This document shows positions 1-7,627 of a stretch of DNA of 64,000 nt, in pieces. This DNA is from Flectobacillus roseus. Lineage in GTDB: Bacteria > Bacteroidota > Bacteroidia > Cytophagales > Spirosomataceae. The notes under the pieces are model-generated. The model saw only the letters and a program-made list of their open reading frames with translations, was not told the origin of the DNA and ran no database searches. Numbering within the stretch: position 1 is the first letter of the stretch; each line of letters starts with the position of its first letter. Location of the stretch: NCBI RefSeq assembly GCF_030056665.1, contig NZ_JASHIG010000004.1, one strand, 5' to 3'. Position numbers and translations under genes: made by a program.

Positions 1-1
1 T

Positions 2-1489
2 GCCCGACAATACGAACTAACGGGACTGGAGTCTGATAAAACGATCGCAAGCTTTTTCTGGGATATTATGGTACATCATCATACTTATGTGATTGGTGGA
101 AATAGTAACTACGAGTACTGCGGCGAGCCTGACAAATTGAGTGAACATTTGAGCGATAATACTTGCGAAACCTGCAATACCTACAATATGTTGAAGTTGA
201 CTCGCCACTTGTTTACTTGGCAACCCAACAGCGAGTTGACAAACTATTACGAAAGAGCACTTTACAACCATATTTTGGCATCACAAAACCCCGAAAGTGG
301 TATGATGTGCTATTTTGTACCCTTGAGAATGGGAACTAAAAAAGATTTCAGTGATCAGTTCAATACCTTTACTTGTTGTGTTGGCAGTGGCATGGAAAAC
401 CATGTAAAGTACAACGAAAGTATTTATTTTCAAGGAGCGGATGGAAGCTTGTTTGTGAACTTATTTATTCCTTCTCGTCTAAATTGGAAAGAAAAAGGCT
501 TGGTTTTGACACAGCAAACACAATACCCAACTCAGGGCAATTCACAACTTACCTTAGAACTCCGCAAGGCTCAAAAATTTGCCCTTAAAATTCGTAAACC
601 TTGGTGGGCAACCAACGGCGTTCAGGTGAAAGTCAACGGACAGTCTGTTGCTTCGGAGCCAGATGCTAGTGGCTATATTGTGGTAGAAAGAACATGGAAA
701 AATCAAGACCAAATATCGCTTGAAATGCCTATGCAAGTTTATAGCGAAAGTATGCCTGACAACAAAGACCGTATTGCATTACTGTACGGGCCTTTGGTAT
801 TGGCAGGACAATTGGGCAAAGACAATCCAGATCCAGTGTATGGTATTCCTGTTTTGTTGACCGACAATAAAAATGTAAATCAGTGGGTAAAAAGTGTGGA
901 AAATACACCCTTAACTTTCAAAACCCAACAAGTAGCCGTTCCTTTTGAAGTAACCCTGATTCCTTTTTATCAAAGTTATCAACAACACTACAGCGTGTAT
1001 TGGGATTATTTCACCAAAGCAGGTTGGGAAGAGAAAAAGGCCGCTTATGAAGCAGAGAAAAAACGTCAGAAAGAGATAGAAGATAAAACAGTAGACAATT
1101 TCAGAATTGGCGAAATGCAACCTGAACGCGACCACAACCTTACCATCGATGGCGAGTCCTACGTGAGCGATGCCCTAGGACGTACAGGTCGTGAAGTCAG
1201 AAAAGGAGGTTCGTTTTCATTTGACCTAAAAATCAAAGCCAATTCAACCCAAGCATCCATTTTGATGACCTATATTGGCGACGACAAAGGTCGTTTCTTC
1301 GATATTTTAGTAGACGGTCAAGTATTGGCAACTCAAGAGTTGAAAGGGGGAGCAACTGGTAAGTTTTATGATATATCTTACCCACTAAATACTTCTTTCA
1401 CTGCTAATAAGGATAAAATTAGAGTAACCATCAAAGCCCATACAGGCAAAACAGCAGGAAGAGTTTTTGGAGTGCGGAGTTTGGAATGA
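2..1489 (+). CDS. DUF1680/GH127-type beta-L-arabinofuranosidase, 5' truncated
   Basis: The reading frame is open from the first bases of the window, so the N-terminus and any signal peptide lie outside; the ATG at 68 is internal. The protein belongs to the DUF1680 family (GH127/GH146), zinc-thiolate beta-L-arabinofuranosidases that use a cysteine nucleophile. Counting from the Met at 68, I see an acidic residue in the CGEPD motif (E20), the CETC motif (E34, C36) and the Cys pair TCC (C103, C104). These match the HypBA1 Glu322/Glu338/Cys340/Cys417/Cys418 pattern in spacing. A C-terminal all-beta domain (last ~130 residues) resembles DUF6805. A second family member lies at 9248-11635 with hydroxyproline catabolic genes between, which suggests action on plant hydroxyproline-arabinosides. 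The exact substrate is inferred. Confidence 0.85.
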   Translation, partial: ARQYELTGLESDKTIASFFWDIMVHHHTYVIGGNSNYEYCGEPDKLSEHLSDNTCETCNTYNMLKLTRHLFTWQPNSELTNYYERALYNHILASQNPESGMMCYFVPLRMGTKKDFSDQFNTFTCCVGSGMENHVKYNESIYFQGADGSLFVNLFIPSRLNWKEKGLVLTQQTQYPTQGNSQLTLELRKAQKFALKIRKPWWATNGVQVKVNGQSVASEPDASGYIVVERTWKNQDQISLEMPMQVYSESMPDNKDRIALLYGPLVLAGQLGKDNPDPVYGIPVLLTDNKNVNQWVKSVENTPLTFKTQQVAVPFEVTLIPFYQSYQQHYSVYWDYFTKAGWEEKKAAYEAEKKRQKEIEDKTVDNFRIGEMQPERDHNLTIDGESYVSDALGRTGREVRKGGSFSFDLKIKANSTQASILMTYIGDDKGRFFDILVDGQVLATQELKGGATGKFYDISYPLNTSFTANKDKIRVTIKAHTGKTAGRVFGVRSLE

Positions 1490-1556
1490 TGAGTGAGGAG
1501 TTGTCCTTTATTGGATAAATAGTCAAAACTATTCTATAGATAAATGCCATTTTACA

Positions 1557-1612
1557 GCGCCGAAGGTGCGAAAGAACACCAATTATATTGGAGTCTTTCG
1601 CACCTTCGGCGC
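1557..1612. repeat. 19-bp perfect inverted repeat (large hairpin)
   Basis: Arms 1557-1575 and 1594-1612 are perfectly complementary over 19 bp, starting gcgccgaagg and ending ccttcggcgc. The 18-nt loop contains a further 5-bp stem (ccaat/attgg). No T-run follows the hairpin, so it is not a canonical Rho-independent terminator, though it could still end transcription of the glycosidase gene 68 bp upstream. It is much more GC-rich than its surroundings, as expected for a REP-like palindromic repeat. Confidence 0.75.
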
Positions 1613-1685
1613 TTGATTGATTTAGATATTTGTAATCTCTAAATTTTTACCATTTTTTCTTTAAGTAAAGATATGGATTTGTTAA

Positions 1686-1711
1686 AAAAGTTTCTAAATT
1701 TAGAAACTTTT
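1686..1711. promoter_or_regulatory. 26-bp perfect palindrome, probable toxin-antitoxin operator
   Basis: Two 13-nt halves (aaaagtttctaaa and its reverse complement) meet without a spacer, giving a perfect palindrome that ends 22 nt before the toxin ATG at 1734. Type II toxin-antitoxin operons are usually autorepressed through a palindrome in this position, bound by the antitoxin HTH. Operator function is inferred from position and symmetry. Confidence 0.6.
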
Positions 1712-1733
1712 AAGTTTTACACCATTTACAAAA

Positions 1734-2075
1734 ATGAAATATTTTGAAACCATATTTATGGAAGAAGCGAATGATTTTATTGCCTCATTAGATGCTAAAA
1801 TCATTAGAAAAATTATCTATAATATCGATTTAGCAGAACAAACCAATGATCCCAAGTTGTTCAAAAAGCTACAACATGATATCTGGGAGTTTCGAACTCA
1901 ATATTTAGGTTTGCAAATAAGGCTTCTCGCATTTTGGGATAAAACAAATCAACAAGAAACCTTGGTTATTGCCACACATGGTTTTATCAAAAAAGTAGAT
2001 AAAATTCCTGCTAACGAAATCAATAGAGCAATTAGACTAAGAGAAAAGTATTATAACCTTAAAAATATTCAGTAA
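1734..2075 (+). CDS. RelE/HigB-like toxin (phage-derived Gp49 family)
   Basis: A protein of 113 residues with the sequence pattern of the Gp49/HigB branch of the RelE/ParE superfamily, whose characterised members are ribosome-dependent mRNA interferases. It has an N-terminal helical half with basic residues (KIIRKI, LFKKLQ), a central WEFRTQYLGLQIRLLAFWD strand region and the GFIKKVDKIPANEI segment typical of the family. Its TAA stop overlaps the ATG of the downstream antitoxin by one base (taatg), which indicates translational coupling. The toxin-before-antitoxin order is the HigBA arrangement. A perfect palindrome lies just upstream. Confidence in the family is high; toxicity is inferred. 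Confidence 0.85.
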   Translation: MKYFETIFMEEANDFIASLDAKIIRKIIYNIDLAEQTNDPKLFKKLQHDIWEFRTQYLGLQIRLLAFWDKTNQQETLVIATHGFIKKVDKIPANEINRAIRLREKYYNLKNIQ

Positions 2076-2407
2076 TGTCTATGAAAACCCAAGAAATGAA
2101 AACATTCACTTTAGCTGAAATGAAAGATAAATATATCGGACAAATTGGCACTTCAGAGCGAGAAGAATACGAATATGAGCTTAGTATGGAGCTATTGGGA
2201 AGGATGATTAAAATAGCCCGACAAGAACGAAACCTCACACAAGAAGAACTTGGTAAGTTAATTGGAGTACAAAAAGCTCAAATATCAAAATTAGAAAATA
2301 GTGCCAATAGCGCTACCATCGACACCGTTGTAAAAGTATTTCGAGCATTAAAGGCTGAAATAAAATTCAATGTCAAACTTGAACATCAAGCCTTGAGTAT
2401 CGGTTAG
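2075..2407 (+). CDS. XRE-family HTH antitoxin (HigA-like)
   Basis: A 110-residue protein with a C-terminal XRE/Cro-type helix-turn-helix at about residues 45-95. The segment RQERNLTQEELGKLIGV is followed by QKAQISKLENS, a classic HTH_3 signature. The N-terminal ~40 residues (acidic, YEYELSMELLG) probably bind the toxin. It starts on the last base of the toxin stop codon. It is expected to neutralise the toxin and to repress the operon through the palindrome at 1686-1711. It ends 5 bp before the convergent AraC gene, so the TA pair sits tightly inserted in the hydroxyproline/arabinose locus. Confidence 0.87.
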   Translation: MSMKTQEMKTFTLAEMKDKYIGQIGTSEREEYEYELSMELLGRMIKIARQERNLTQEELGKLIGVQKAQISKLENSANSATIDTVVKVFRALKAEIKFNVKLEHQALSIG

Positions 2408-2412
2408 TTTTC

Positions 2413-3282
2413 TCACTTAAAAAACTCCTCCAAATATTCACTTGGTGATTTGCCTTTGATTCGTTTGAAGATACGGTTGAAGTTGGTAATACTATTAAAA
2501 CCACAACTGTAGGCTACTTGTGCAATACCAATGGGAGATTCGTTGGTGAGTTTTTTACAAGCTTCATTAATACGTACTTCATTCAAGAAAGATAAAAATG
2601 TATGACCTGTGTGCTTTTTGAAATATCTACAAAAAGCATGCGGAGTCATGTGGGCTTTATTGGCTGCGTCTTCGAGGGTAATAGGCTTTTCAAATTCTTG
2701 AATGATAAAATTATAGATATTACTCATTCTCAAACCTTCATTTTCACTGTAAAGCTTTGGTCGTGACCCTTCCGAAAGTGCCCCTAGCGATTCTATGCTA
2801 GAAATTAATCGCAGCAAATCCATAAAATGAATCATTTGCTCGATACCGATATGTTCATGAATGAGCATCATCTTGGTCGAGATTTCCTCCGCTTTTTCTA
2901 CTGGTATCTTAAATCCATTGGGATTTTGTTGTAAAAAGCGTTTTACATTGAGCATTTCGGGTAAATTAAACAAAGCCGCTAATGGTCCATGAGGATTGAA
3001 AAATAGCACCAAGGCTTGAATTTCTAATTCGCTTTTTGGTAAAAAATAGCTTGGATCGCTCTTAAACATGTGTGGCTGGTTGGCACCCAACCAAAAAATC
3101 TCATTCGATTTGAAAGTGTGCATATTATTATCCGCAATCAAAGTTCCTTCGCCTTGCTGCACCCATGTAATCTGAATCTCCTCGTGTCTGTGCAAATGTG
3201 GATAGAAATACGGCATAATGTCCTGCTGAACAATAATCGTATGATCGTGCGGTACGGGAATGGTAAATTGTAAGACTTTCAT
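2413..3282 (-). CDS. AraC-family transcriptional regulator with cupin sensor domain
   Basis: A 289-residue protein. The N-terminal half is a cupin-like sensor (HLHRHEEIQITWVQQGEG near residues 30-47). The C-terminal ~100 residues carry the two AraC-type HTH motifs, with the signature region containing IAQVAYSCGFNSITNFNRIFK and ending KGKSPSEYLEEF. It is transcribed away from the hydroxyproline genes that start at 3572, and the ~290-bp shared upstream region holds a promoter-like sequence. This divergent layout suggests it controls the catabolic genes, with hydroxyproline, a pathway intermediate or arabinose as possible effector (inference). The ATG at 3282 fits the start of the cupin domain. 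Confidence 0.88.
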   Translation of the reverse strand: MKVLQFTIPVPHDHTIIVQQDIMPYFYPHLHRHEEIQITWVQQGEGTLIADNNMHTFKSNEIFWLGANQPHMFKSDPSYFLPKSELEIQALVLFFNPHGPLAALFNLPEMLNVKRFLQQNPNGFKIPVEKAEEISTKMMLIHEHIGIEQMIHFMDLLRLISSIESLGALSEGSRPKLYSENEGLRMSNIYNFIIQEFEKPITLEDAANKAHMTPHAFCRYFKKHTGHTFLSFLNEVRINEACKKLTNESPIGIAQVAYSCGFNSITNFNRIFKRIKGKSPSEYLEEFFK

Positions 3283-3520
3283 TGCTTGTATACATACTTG
3301 TTAAAAGGATTCAACATGAATCTGTAGGTACTCTATCTGTAGTCTTCAACAAATTAAGTTTAACCTCCACTACCAAAATTCATTTCCCAAAAGCTAAAAT
3401 TAGTTTGTCTTTATGCTACCATAATACTCTTTTCTACTAATTAGCTAAATATAAACAATTTTATAGTTATTCTCCCTACAAATAGGTTAATATCTGACTA
3501 TAATTGATTAAAAATCAACC

Positions 3521-3550
3521 TTTGACCCGCTTAGGTTTTGGGTAATTTTG
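3521..3550 (+). promoter_or_regulatory. Bacteroidota-type promoter (TTTG-N18-TAnnTTTG)
   Basis: TTTG at 3521-3524 is followed after 18 nt by TAATTTTG at 3543-3550, which fits the Bacteroidota primary sigma consensus of a -33 TTTG and a -7 TAnnTTTG. It lies 21 nt before the chosen ATG (3572) of the DHDPS-family gene, so the leader would be very short. Its position also argues against the upstream TTG start that would overlap it. Confidence 0.5.
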
Positions 3551-3571
3551 ATAAAAAACAACAACAGAACT

Positions 3572-4492
3572 ATGGCAATCAATTGGCAAGGCGTATTTCC
3601 CGCTGTGACGACAAAGTTTGGTGCAGATGACCAACTTGATTTTGAATTATTTGACAAAAACTTGCAATTCCAACTCGAAGCAGGTGTAGACGGTATCATT
3701 CTTGGCGGAACCTTGGGCGAAGCAAGTGTACTAAGTCTAGAAGAAAAAGGAGCGTTGGTAAAGTTTACCGTTGAGAAGGTAGCTGGGCGAGTTCCAGTAG
3801 TTTTAAATATTGCAGAAGGAGCTACCAGAGATGCAATCCAGTTGGCTAAACTAGCCGAAGAATGGGGTGCTGCTGGTTTGATGATGCTTCCTCCTATGCG
3901 CTATAAAGCTGATGACTACGAAACTGTAGAATACTTCAAAGCGGTAGCTAATTCAACGACGCTTCCGATTATGATTTACAACAACCCTGTAGATTATAAA
4001 ATTGAGGTAACATTAGATATGTTTGCTTCCTTGGCTGAGTGCGAAAACATTCAGGCAGTAAAAGAATCTACACGTGATTTGACCAACGTAACCAGAATGC
4101 GTAACCGTTTTGGCGACCGTTTCAAAATCATGTGCGGTGTAGATACCATTGCTATGGAGCAATTAGTAATGGGTGCTGACGGATGGGTTGCTGGTTTGGT
4201 ATGTGCCTTCCCTGAAGAAACAGTGGCTATCTATAAATTAGTAAAAGCTGGTCGCTACGAAGAAGCTCTTAGTATTTATCGTTGGTTTATGCCATTGTTG
4301 GAACTAGATATTCATCCAAAATTAGTGCAATACATCAAGTTAGCTGAATCAAGAGTTGATTTGGGTAGTGAAGCAGTACGCCCACCACGTTTGGTGCTTA
4401 GCGGTGCCGAAAGAGAACGCATTTTGGCACTTATCGATGGCGCTATTGCAATCAGACCAACGTTGCCAGATTATAAGGCGATTGTATTATAA
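3572..4492 (+). CDS. Dihydrodipicolinate synthase family protein, probable pyrroline-4-hydroxy-2-carboxylate deaminase
   Basis: The ATG at 3572 gives 306 residues, the usual length for this TIM-barrel family; a TTG extension to 3548 overlaps the promoter motif. Counting from that ATG, the Schiff-base lysine is K164 in AVKEST and the partner tyrosine Y136 in YNNP; GGTLGEA near residues 45-51 forms the carboxylate-binding turn. In hydroxyproline clusters a member of this family deaminates and dehydrates 1-pyrroline-4-hydroxy-2-carboxylate to alpha-ketoglutarate semialdehyde. The next gene is an aldehyde dehydrogenase and the following one a hydroxyproline epimerase, which supports that role over lysine biosynthesis or sialic acid lyase. 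The specific reaction is inferred from context. Confidence 0.85.
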   Translation: MAINWQGVFPAVTTKFGADDQLDFELFDKNLQFQLEAGVDGIILGGTLGEASVLSLEEKGALVKFTVEKVAGRVPVVLNIAEGATRDAIQLAKLAEEWGAAGLMMLPPMRYKADDYETVEYFKAVANSTTLPIMIYNNPVDYKIEVTLDMFASLAECENIQAVKESTRDLTNVTRMRNRFGDRFKIMCGVDTIAMEQLVMGADGWVAGLVCAFPEETVAIYKLVKAGRYEEALSIYRWFMPLLELDIHPKLVQYIKLAESRVDLGSEAVRPPRLVLSGAERERILALIDGAIAIRPTLPDYKAIVL

Positions 4493-4506
4493 TTTGAAAA
4501 TTTGGA

Positions 4507-4541
4507 GATTTGAAAATGTGTAAATCATTCATTTTCAAATC
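4507..4541 (+). repeat. 12-bp inverted repeat in a low-complexity intergenic spacer
   Basis: gatttgaaaatg (4507-4518) pairs with cattttcaaatc (4530-4541) across an 11-nt loop, in the 81-bp gap between the DHDPS-family and aldehyde dehydrogenase genes. The whole spacer is built of repeated gaaaat and attttc words. It has no T-run, so read-through between the two genes is likely. The same kind of low-complexity spacer recurs between the following genes. Confidence 0.5.
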
Positions 4542-4573
4542 TTCAAATTCACTCATTTTCAAATTTCTCAAAA

Positions 4574-6040
4574 ATGTCTCAAATCATTTCAACGGTAATG
4601 CAACAAGCACAAGAGGCATTTGAGCATTATCGCCAAGTATCGGGTAAAAACCGTGCTATATTTCTAGAAACTATTGCAGAAGAAATCGAAGGTTTGAAAG
4701 ATTCCTTGGTGGCCATTGCTCATCAAGAAACCAATCTTCCCTTGCCTCGACTTCAAGGAGAAATTGGACGTACAACAGGTCAATTACGCATGTTTGCTCG
4801 TCTGATTGCTGAAGGTTCTTGGGTAGAAGCCAGTATTGATACAGCCAACCCTGACCGAGTACCTCCTAAGCCAGATACTCGTAAAATGCTTGTTCCAATT
4901 GGTCCTGTGGCTATTTTCGGTGCTAGCAATTTTCCTTTTGCTTTTTCTACCGCAGGCGGTGATACCGCAAGTGCATTGGCTGCTGGTGTTTCAGTTGTAA
5001 TCAAAGCGCACCCTGCCCATCCTGAAACTTCAGCATTGATGTTCTCGGCGATGGAAAAAGCCATTGCACGTTGCCAAATGCATCCTTTTACGATACAACA
5101 TCTCAACGATGCTAGTAACGAAACAGGTAAAGCATTGGTGATGCACCCACTTACTACGGCGGTTGGTTTTACAGGCTCACAAGCAGGCGGAAAAGCACTT
5201 AAAGCTTACGCCGACCAAAGAGAGGTTCCTATCCCTGTCTTTGCCGAAATGAGTAGTATCAATCCTGTGGTTTTATTTCCTGAATCCTTAAACCAAACAA
5301 ATACAACGTTAGCAAAAACCCTTGCAGGGTCTATTTCGCTTGGGATGGGACAGTTTTGTACCAAACCGGGCTTGCTTTTGGCAATAGATAGTCCTGCATT
5401 AAGTACTTTTTCAGAGACTTTAGAACATGAACTAACACAGGTTGCCTTGCATCCTATGTTGCATACAGGTATCGCAAAAGCCTTTGATAAAGCACGCTAC
5501 ACTATTACATCGCAAGCAGGAGTAGCTTCTGAAGCTTCTCTAGCTGTGGTTGAGGATTTGGAAAAACCTACTCCTAGTCTTGCGAAGGTTTCAGCGAAAG
5601 ATTTTATTGAAAATCCACTTTTACATGAGGAGGCATTTGGGCCTTTTGCCTTACTCGTGATTTGTCAAGATGTACAAGAACTTTCACAAGCACTCAAAGC
5701 ACTTGGCGGACAACTTACCACAACACTGATGGCGACAGAACAGGACGTTGAAAACTATCCTGAAATTCTTTCGCTCCAGTGTTCATTGGCTGGTCGTGTG
5801 ATTCTGAACGCCGCCCCAACAGGTGTGGAGGTAGCTGCTAGTATGGTTCATGGAGGTGCGTATCCTTCCACTTTCGACGCTCGCTATACCTCGGTAGGCA
5901 CAAGCGCCATTAAGCGTTGGGTTAGACCAATTTGTTTACAAGGATTCAAAGATTGGATGCTACCCGAAGAATTAAAAGATGGTAATCCATTAAAAATTTG
6001 GCGTTTGGTCAATGATACATTTACCAACGAAACAATTTAG
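4574..6040 (+). CDS. Aldehyde dehydrogenase, probable alpha-ketoglutarate semialdehyde dehydrogenase
   Basis: A 488-residue NAD(P)-dependent aldehyde dehydrogenase. The Rossmann-side motif FGASNFPFAFS lies near residues 115-125, the general-base glutamate is E225 in VFAEMSS and the nucleophile is C262 in GQFCTKPG. The sequence style (GASNFPFAFSTAGGDTASALAAG, then GQFCTKPGLLL) is that of the alpha-ketoglutarate semialdehyde / 2,5-dioxovalerate branch. It would oxidise the semialdehyde made by the upstream deaminase to alpha-ketoglutarate for the TCA cycle. The gene lies 81 bp downstream of the deaminase gene and 293 bp upstream of the epimerase. The family is certain; the substrate comes from context. 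Confidence 0.88.
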   Translation: MSQIISTVMQQAQEAFEHYRQVSGKNRAIFLETIAEEIEGLKDSLVAIAHQETNLPLPRLQGEIGRTTGQLRMFARLIAEGSWVEASIDTANPDRVPPKPDTRKMLVPIGPVAIFGASNFPFAFSTAGGDTASALAAGVSVVIKAHPAHPETSALMFSAMEKAIARCQMHPFTIQHLNDASNETGKALVMHPLTTAVGFTGSQAGGKALKAYADQREVPIPVFAEMSSINPVVLFPESLNQTNTTLAKTLAGSISLGMGQFCTKPGLLLAIDSPALSTFSETLEHELTQVALHPMLHTGIAKAFDKARYTITSQAGVASEASLAVVEDLEKPTPSLAKVSAKDFIENPLLHEEAFGPFALLVICQDVQELSQALKALGGQLTTTLMATEQDVENYPEILSLQCSLAGRVILNAAPTGVEVAASMVHGGAYPSTFDARYTSVGTSAIKRWVRPICLQGFKDWMLPEELKDGNPLKIWRLVNDTFTNETI

Positions 6041-6333
6041 TTAGTAAGTTAATGAATGATTACGTGATGAATTATTACTGCTTAGGCACACGAAATTAAC
6101 GACTATGAGCTTTTGACTATTAGGTGTATGTATGTGGAAAACCTATTACAGTCAACTACTCACAGTTCAATGTAGCCCTTTCGGTGCCTTTGCTGTAATT
6201 TTTAACATTTGTAGATCGTGTAAAATTACCTTTAGCTTTCAGCTTCGGGCATTCAGCAAAAATCGGTAATCAAAAATTACACTCCAAACTCATCACTCAA
6301 AATTCATCACTCATTCTTACCCCTGATAAAACT
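6041..6333. other. 293-bp intergenic spacer with bracketing gagtga/tcactc-type words
   Basis: No gene is seen. The left edge has a word series such as gttaatgaatgattacgtgatgaa and the right edge has the complementary style (cactccaaactcatcactcaaaattcatcactcatt). The two edges could therefore pair loosely across the spacer. There is no clear promoter of the TTTG-TAnnTTTG type close to the epimerase start. The missing D-hydroxyproline dehydrogenase is not hidden here; every frame is closed. Confidence 0.45.
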
Positions 6334-7335
6334 ATGAAAAAAACATTTTTTTGTGTAGACGCCCATACTTGTGGTAATCCCGTAAGACTAGTGGCAGGAG
6401 GTGGGCCTGTGCTTGAAGGAAGTAATATGAGCGAGAAACGCCAGTATTTCCTTCAAAATTACGATTGGATTCGAAAAGGACTAATGTTCGAGCCTCGTGG
6501 TCATGATATGATGAGCGGAAGTATTTTGTATCCTCCTCATGACCCAGAAAATGACGTAGCGGTATTGTTTATCGAAACCAGTGGCTGTCTGCCCATGTGT
6601 GGACATGGTACTATCGGAACAATCACTATTGCCGTAGAAGAAGGATTAATCACACCAAAAGTAGAAGGAAAAATCCGTATGGAGGCTCCTGCTGGTTTGG
6701 TGTTAATTGACTATAAACAAGAAGGGAAAAAGGTTAAAAGCGTAAAACTTACCAATGTATCTTCGTTCTTAGCAGCTATCGATTTGAGTGTAGAATGTCC
6801 TGATTTAGGTCCTATCAAAGTAGATGTTTCGTATGGTGGTAACTTTTATGCGATTGTAGATGTTCAAGAAAACTTTAAAGGCTTGCAACATTACAGTGCT
6901 GACCAACTGATTAGTTGGAGCAGAACCCTCCGTAACCGTATCAATGAGCAATATTCTTTTTTTCATCCCGAAAATGATACCATCAAAGGATGCTCGCATA
7001 TCTTATGGACTGGCGACGTATTAGACCCAACGTCTACAGCTCGGAATGCAGTATTTTATGGAGATAAAGCCATTGACCGTTCACCCTGTGGTACGGGTAC
7101 TTCGGCACGTATGGCACAGTGGTACGCCAAAGGCAAATTAAAAAAAGGTGACGAGTTTATTCATGAAAGTATCATCGGTTCAAAATTCATTGGAAGAATA
7201 GAAGAAGAAACTATCGTAGGTGGAAAACCTGCCATGAAACCAAGTATAGAAGGTTGGGCAAGAATCTATGGTTACAATACCATCAATATCGACCCTGAAG
7301 ACGACCCTTATGCTTACGGGTTTCAAGTACTTTAG
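6334..7335 (+). CDS. 4-hydroxyproline 2-epimerase (proline racemase family)
   Basis: A 333-residue protein of the proline racemase/hydroxyproline epimerase family, the usual length. These cofactor-independent enzymes use a pair of acid-base cysteines, and both are present: C89 in LPMCGHGTIG and C252 in DRSPCGTGTSAR. Two Cys residues point to an epimerase or racemase and not to the Thr-containing trans-3-hydroxyproline dehydratase branch. It would convert trans-4-hydroxy-L-proline to cis-4-hydroxy-D-proline, the first step of the pathway whose later steps are encoded just upstream. The start ATG is followed directly by the conserved FFCVDAHTCGNPVRL N-terminus. Confidence 0.92.
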   Translation: MKKTFFCVDAHTCGNPVRLVAGGGPVLEGSNMSEKRQYFLQNYDWIRKGLMFEPRGHDMMSGSILYPPHDPENDVAVLFIETSGCLPMCGHGTIGTITIAVEEGLITPKVEGKIRMEAPAGLVLIDYKQEGKKVKSVKLTNVSSFLAAIDLSVECPDLGPIKVDVSYGGNFYAIVDVQENFKGLQHYSADQLISWSRTLRNRINEQYSFFHPENDTIKGCSHILWTGDVLDPTSTARNAVFYGDKAIDRSPCGTGTSARMAQWYAKGKLKKGDEFIHESIIGSKFIGRIEEETIVGGKPAMKPSIEGWARIYGYNTINIDPEDDPYAYGFQVL

Positions 7336-7627
7336 CATTAATGCTGAGTTGTGAATTTAAAATGTAAGATTTTAATTATCAGCACCTTGCACCCACAATT
7401 ACTCAAAATTTTAATTTGTAGGATTACCCTCATAAGTATGCAAGATATATCTGAGCTTTTTTGAGAATATTTTACCTAATGCCTAAGGCTTACAGCCTAA
7501 AGCAATATGATTTTATTTTGCATTAATACCTAACTTTATTGAGTGATTGAGTGGTGGAGCGGTTGAGTGAGTATGAAGATTTGCACTTATTCAATCACTC
7601 ATTCATCAATCACTAAATCACTCAACT
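7336..7627. other. 292-bp intergenic spacer with dispersed-repeat fragment and gagtga/tcactc words
   Basis: No gene is seen. Around 7470-7535 lies a fragment (cctaatgcctaaggcttac, then ttttattttgcattaatac) shared with intergenic copies near 42.3 kb and 55.1 kb. From 7541 the spacer becomes a low-complexity inverted arrangement: gagtgattgagtggtg on the left and caatcactcattcatc on the right, ending 2 bp before the permease ATG. This may form a weak long hairpin ahead of the permease. Confidence 0.5.

Noticed and set aside
4774..5106. Minus-strand open frame inside the aldehyde dehydrogenase gene
   Set aside because: It lies entirely within conserved ALDH sequence and has no recognisable protein features.
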